From: Closterium sp. Naga37s-1
Lineage: Eukaryota; Streptophyta; Zygnematophyceae; Desmidiales; Closteriaceae
Direction of reading: 5' to 3'
Length of the DNA: 64,000 nucleotides
Assembly: GCA_947471745.1 (NCBI GenBank)
Contig: CANJKZ010000267.1
Span: forward strand, 885,001-949,000
Part shown: piece by piece, positions 61,370 through 64,000 of the stretch
Layout of the letters: each line of letters starts with the position of its first letter
Numbering within the stretch: the first letter of the stretch is position 1
Translations under genes and position numbers: made by a program
The notes under the pieces: generated by a model
Told to the model about the DNA's origin: nothing
Seen by the model: only the letters and a program-made list of their open reading frames with translations
The model's database searches: none

Positions 61370-64000
61370 CTGGGTGCCGCACCACCTACACAAGCGTGAA
61401 GTTGCGCTGCACGATCCCGACCCCGATGGCATCTGCAGAGATTGCCACACGCCGACTGCATCGACGAACGCGATTGCAGAACGAGGACTCGCATCCATCG
61501 CCGAAGCCGAGCGAAACGCACCGCCAGACGAAGGAATGTCAACACTGGAGCTTGATTTCGCTACGCGCAACATTTTCGGCACACCAGAGGATCCTCTGAT
61601 GAACAGCGTCGGAGCGCCTCCAAGGAATCTTGCGAGGAACAGGACACGAAAGTTTTGACGTGCGCGGAGTGGCGCGCCCCTACATGAAAGAGGAATTCAT
61701 GAAGGTCTACCCCCACTGGCGCGACTCCAACAAGAAGCTTACCATCGCATAAGAGGAGGAACTAGCGCGCCGCGAAGCAGAGGAGCTTCGCCAGAAGAGC
61801 ATCGCAGAAGCACCGGGAACCTTTGCGTACAGCGCACGGGGCGTAGAAGAGGAAGAAGGTGCCTCCAATGAAGGGGGGTGGGGCAGCAACGACGGCTGGG
61901 GAACCAGCAGCGGTGGTACCTGGGGCAACACGGGAGGTACCTGGGCCGACGCCGGAGGAGGCTGGGCCACAACTGGCAGCACCAGAGGAGGATGGGGCAC
62001 ATTTGGTGAAGTCTGGAGCACTTGGCGAGAAGAACAAAGGGGGGGAACGAAAGAAACTGAAGAGTCCGAACCTCCTATTGTTCCTCTCGGCCGCCCTCCG
62101 CGCCTCCCTGCACCTGCGCCACTTCCCGGTGACGTTCAACCGCATCACGACCCTTGGGACACCATCGACTGGGGCAATGAGCCCTCAACCCTACATCGCA
62201 CAGTCTACGGACCTGATCCCGAGCCGCGCGAGCCCACTCTCGTCCCCGAAATAATCCTTGGGACCAACATTTCCCTCTCCGTTATTCCCGATAGATAATT
62301 TCTCGCGCTGATGCTGACAACGGCGAACGAAAAAGCGGTAGAAGAAGAAGCGCCAGCTGAACCCACTCCAGTACCTGAAGAAGACCTCGAAGTAGTGCGC
62401 GCGCTATATGCGCACCTCCGGGTTCCGTGCGACTGACGACATGTGGCAACAGCGCCTCGGTCACCCTTCGCGCATGATGCTGAACAACTGCATCGAGGAA
62501 GGAGTAACTGCGACTAGTGCACCCCTGCGCCCTGATGGCTCCGAAGTGAGAACTACATCGCAGCCACGCAACTGCACCTTCTGCCCCGAAGCCGCGTTGA
62601 GTCATCAGCCATTCCCGCTGCTAGAACCAGGAACCAACCGCTACCCCAAGCTGCATAAGGTGTACAACGACATTCTTATCATAGGCCACTGCGGACTTAA
62701 CGACAAGGGGTACACGCTCACATTCGTTGACGCGGGGACCCGCTACGTGTGGATCGCAAAACGTACAGTTTTGCAGCAGGGCGTACAAAGATTTCCGCCT
62801 CTGGCTGGCGCACGCGCAACGACAATCCGGCAAGAAAAAGCAGATCTGGCAGACTGACGGCGCAGCAGAATTCCGCAGCAAGGAGCTACGGGACTACATG
62901 GCGCAAAACTGGATGTCGCACCACGTCCCTCCCCTATGCGCATCCGCAGCAGGACGTCGTCGAACGCACCAACCGCACCCTCATGACAAAGGTGCGCGCA
63001 CTGCTGAAGCAATCGAAGCTTCCCCCGACGTACTGGCCGTACGCCATGCACCACGACTTAAGGGTGCACAACCTCCTCTCCACCACGGCCATTACGGGAA
63101 ACCTGTCACCACACGTGAAGTGGACAGGCACGAAAGGCGACACCTCCATGCTCCACGTGTAGGGTGTATAGTGCAGTATCGCCCTCCGACCTCAACTATC
63201 GAGAAGTTCACAAGCCGCGTGCGCTGGGGGATTCACCTGGGCATAAGGCGTGGATCATTCTGGATCTACTCAGCAACAATGCCACGAACGCGCGCGACGT
63301 CATTTTCTACGAGCGACTCAACCTCACTCAGTACCACGCGGACGAGCAAGCAGTCGCAAATCGTATCTACGCGAATGACGGGCACATTTACCATACCCCT
63401 GAAGATGAAGTTGTCGCCACTATCGTGGAGAAGGTCAATGCCAGCGAGTTCCCCGACATCGGCGACGATGACGACGAAAATGACGACGACTCACCCCCTA
63501 GACCTGCGGGAGGAAGCAGTAGGGACCCCGCGCCACCTTCTCCAACCGAGCTAGAAAGCGATGACGACGACGTGCAGGAGGTCGTCCCGCAGCATCGCCA
63601 CAACAACACCGTCTCTAGGCTACAGCTGCTTGGCCTGCACACCGCCATCTCAACGGCTCCGCGGATCATCGAGCCGAAGAACCCGCGACAAGTGCTGACG
63701 GGTCCTCACAACAAGCCATGGATGCTAAATTCAAGGCCCTGGAGTCGCGCGACACCTGGGTGCTCGTCGACCGTACAACAATCAAAAGAAGGCGAGTGCT
63801 TTCGGGGAAGTGGGTCTTCCGCGTGAAGACCACAGCAGATGGCACGATCGAGCGCTTCAAAGCATGCTGGGTCATACGAGGCTACGACGAGAGGCACGAC
63901 ATCGACTTCGATCAGACCTTTGCGCCGGGTCAGCCGTCATATCTCCGTCAGAATTTTGCTCGCCATTGCTGCAGCAAGGCATTTACCTCTCCGCCAGATC
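61370..64000 (+). pseudogene. decayed Ty1/copia element copia-3, continues past the window
   Basis: Immediately right of the LTR. Gag-like sequence with a Gly/Trp-rich repeat (TWGNTGGTWADAGGGW, about 61915-61970), then DDMWQQRLGHPS and CTFCPEAA (pre-integrase), LTFVDAGTRYVW, IWQTDGAAEFRSKELR and VVERTNRTLMTKVRALLKQS (integrase), WGIHLGI and SNNATNARDVIFYERLNLTQ. The start of reverse transcriptase follows (MDAKFKALESRDTWVLV, SGKWVFRVKT, IDFDQTFAP) at 63717-63930. At least six stops or frameshifts (61639, 61750, 62296, 62434, 62856, 63160 regions). No LTR of its own is seen. Confidence 0.82.

Overview
The window looks like nuclear DNA of a streptophyte green alga. Genes are intron-rich with GT-AG borders, the retrotransposons are of plant type (Ty1/copia with initiator-Met primer sites, a Ty3/gypsy chromovirus), and there are plant-type L-lectin, EGF and LysM modules. 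Minisatellites are abundant inside introns and exons. The Gln- and Pro-rich copia polyprotein at 9-16 kb resembles elements I associate with Zygnematophyceae such as Closterium, but that is recollection, not proof.

One idea organises most of the window: a duplicated minus-strand gene for a large, probably secreted carbohydrate-binding protein. Gene 1 (exons 7457-778) runs off the left edge. It encodes a signal-anchor-like leader, a beta-sandwich CBM-like module and two legume-type lectin domains. Gene 2 is the paralogue, and its exons are spread from 57496 down to 16198. It shows the same leader, CBM-like module and two lectin domains, then an EGF-like module and about four LysM modules, and a stop codon at 16198. 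The large modules sit on exons bounded by phase-1 introns. Gene 2 is a pseudogene: it has three in-frame nonsense codons and its leader exon is split by an 18.1-kb DNA transposon.

The rest is mostly mobile DNA that landed in or beside gene 2. From left to right: copia-1 (9217-16183, identical 102-bp LTRs, 14 bp after the gene 2 stop); a TRIM-like element (21199-21550); copia-2 (22863-29332, minus strand, inside an intronic minisatellite); DNA transposon B (31082-38611, intron 1); and DNA transposon A (39214-57349, leader exon). A and B share terminal inverted repeats of the form CATC(C/G)CAAAA. Both carry an accessory coiled-coil gene with three conserved intron positions. A encodes a Plavaka-type transposase (catalytic block, PDLLH block and C-terminal block recognisable) split over about ten exons, whose introns are packed with different minisatellites. 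B keeps only the N-terminal part. Gene 1 supplies the empty site that fixes the ends of A to the base, with a 2-bp target duplication.

The right edge (59-64 kb) holds a 5'-truncated chromovirus with chromodomain and 3' LTR, followed by a decayed third copia element that leaves the window. No rRNA gene, intact tRNA gene or CRISPR array was found. All calls come from reading translations, splice signals and phase arithmetic; no database search was possible.
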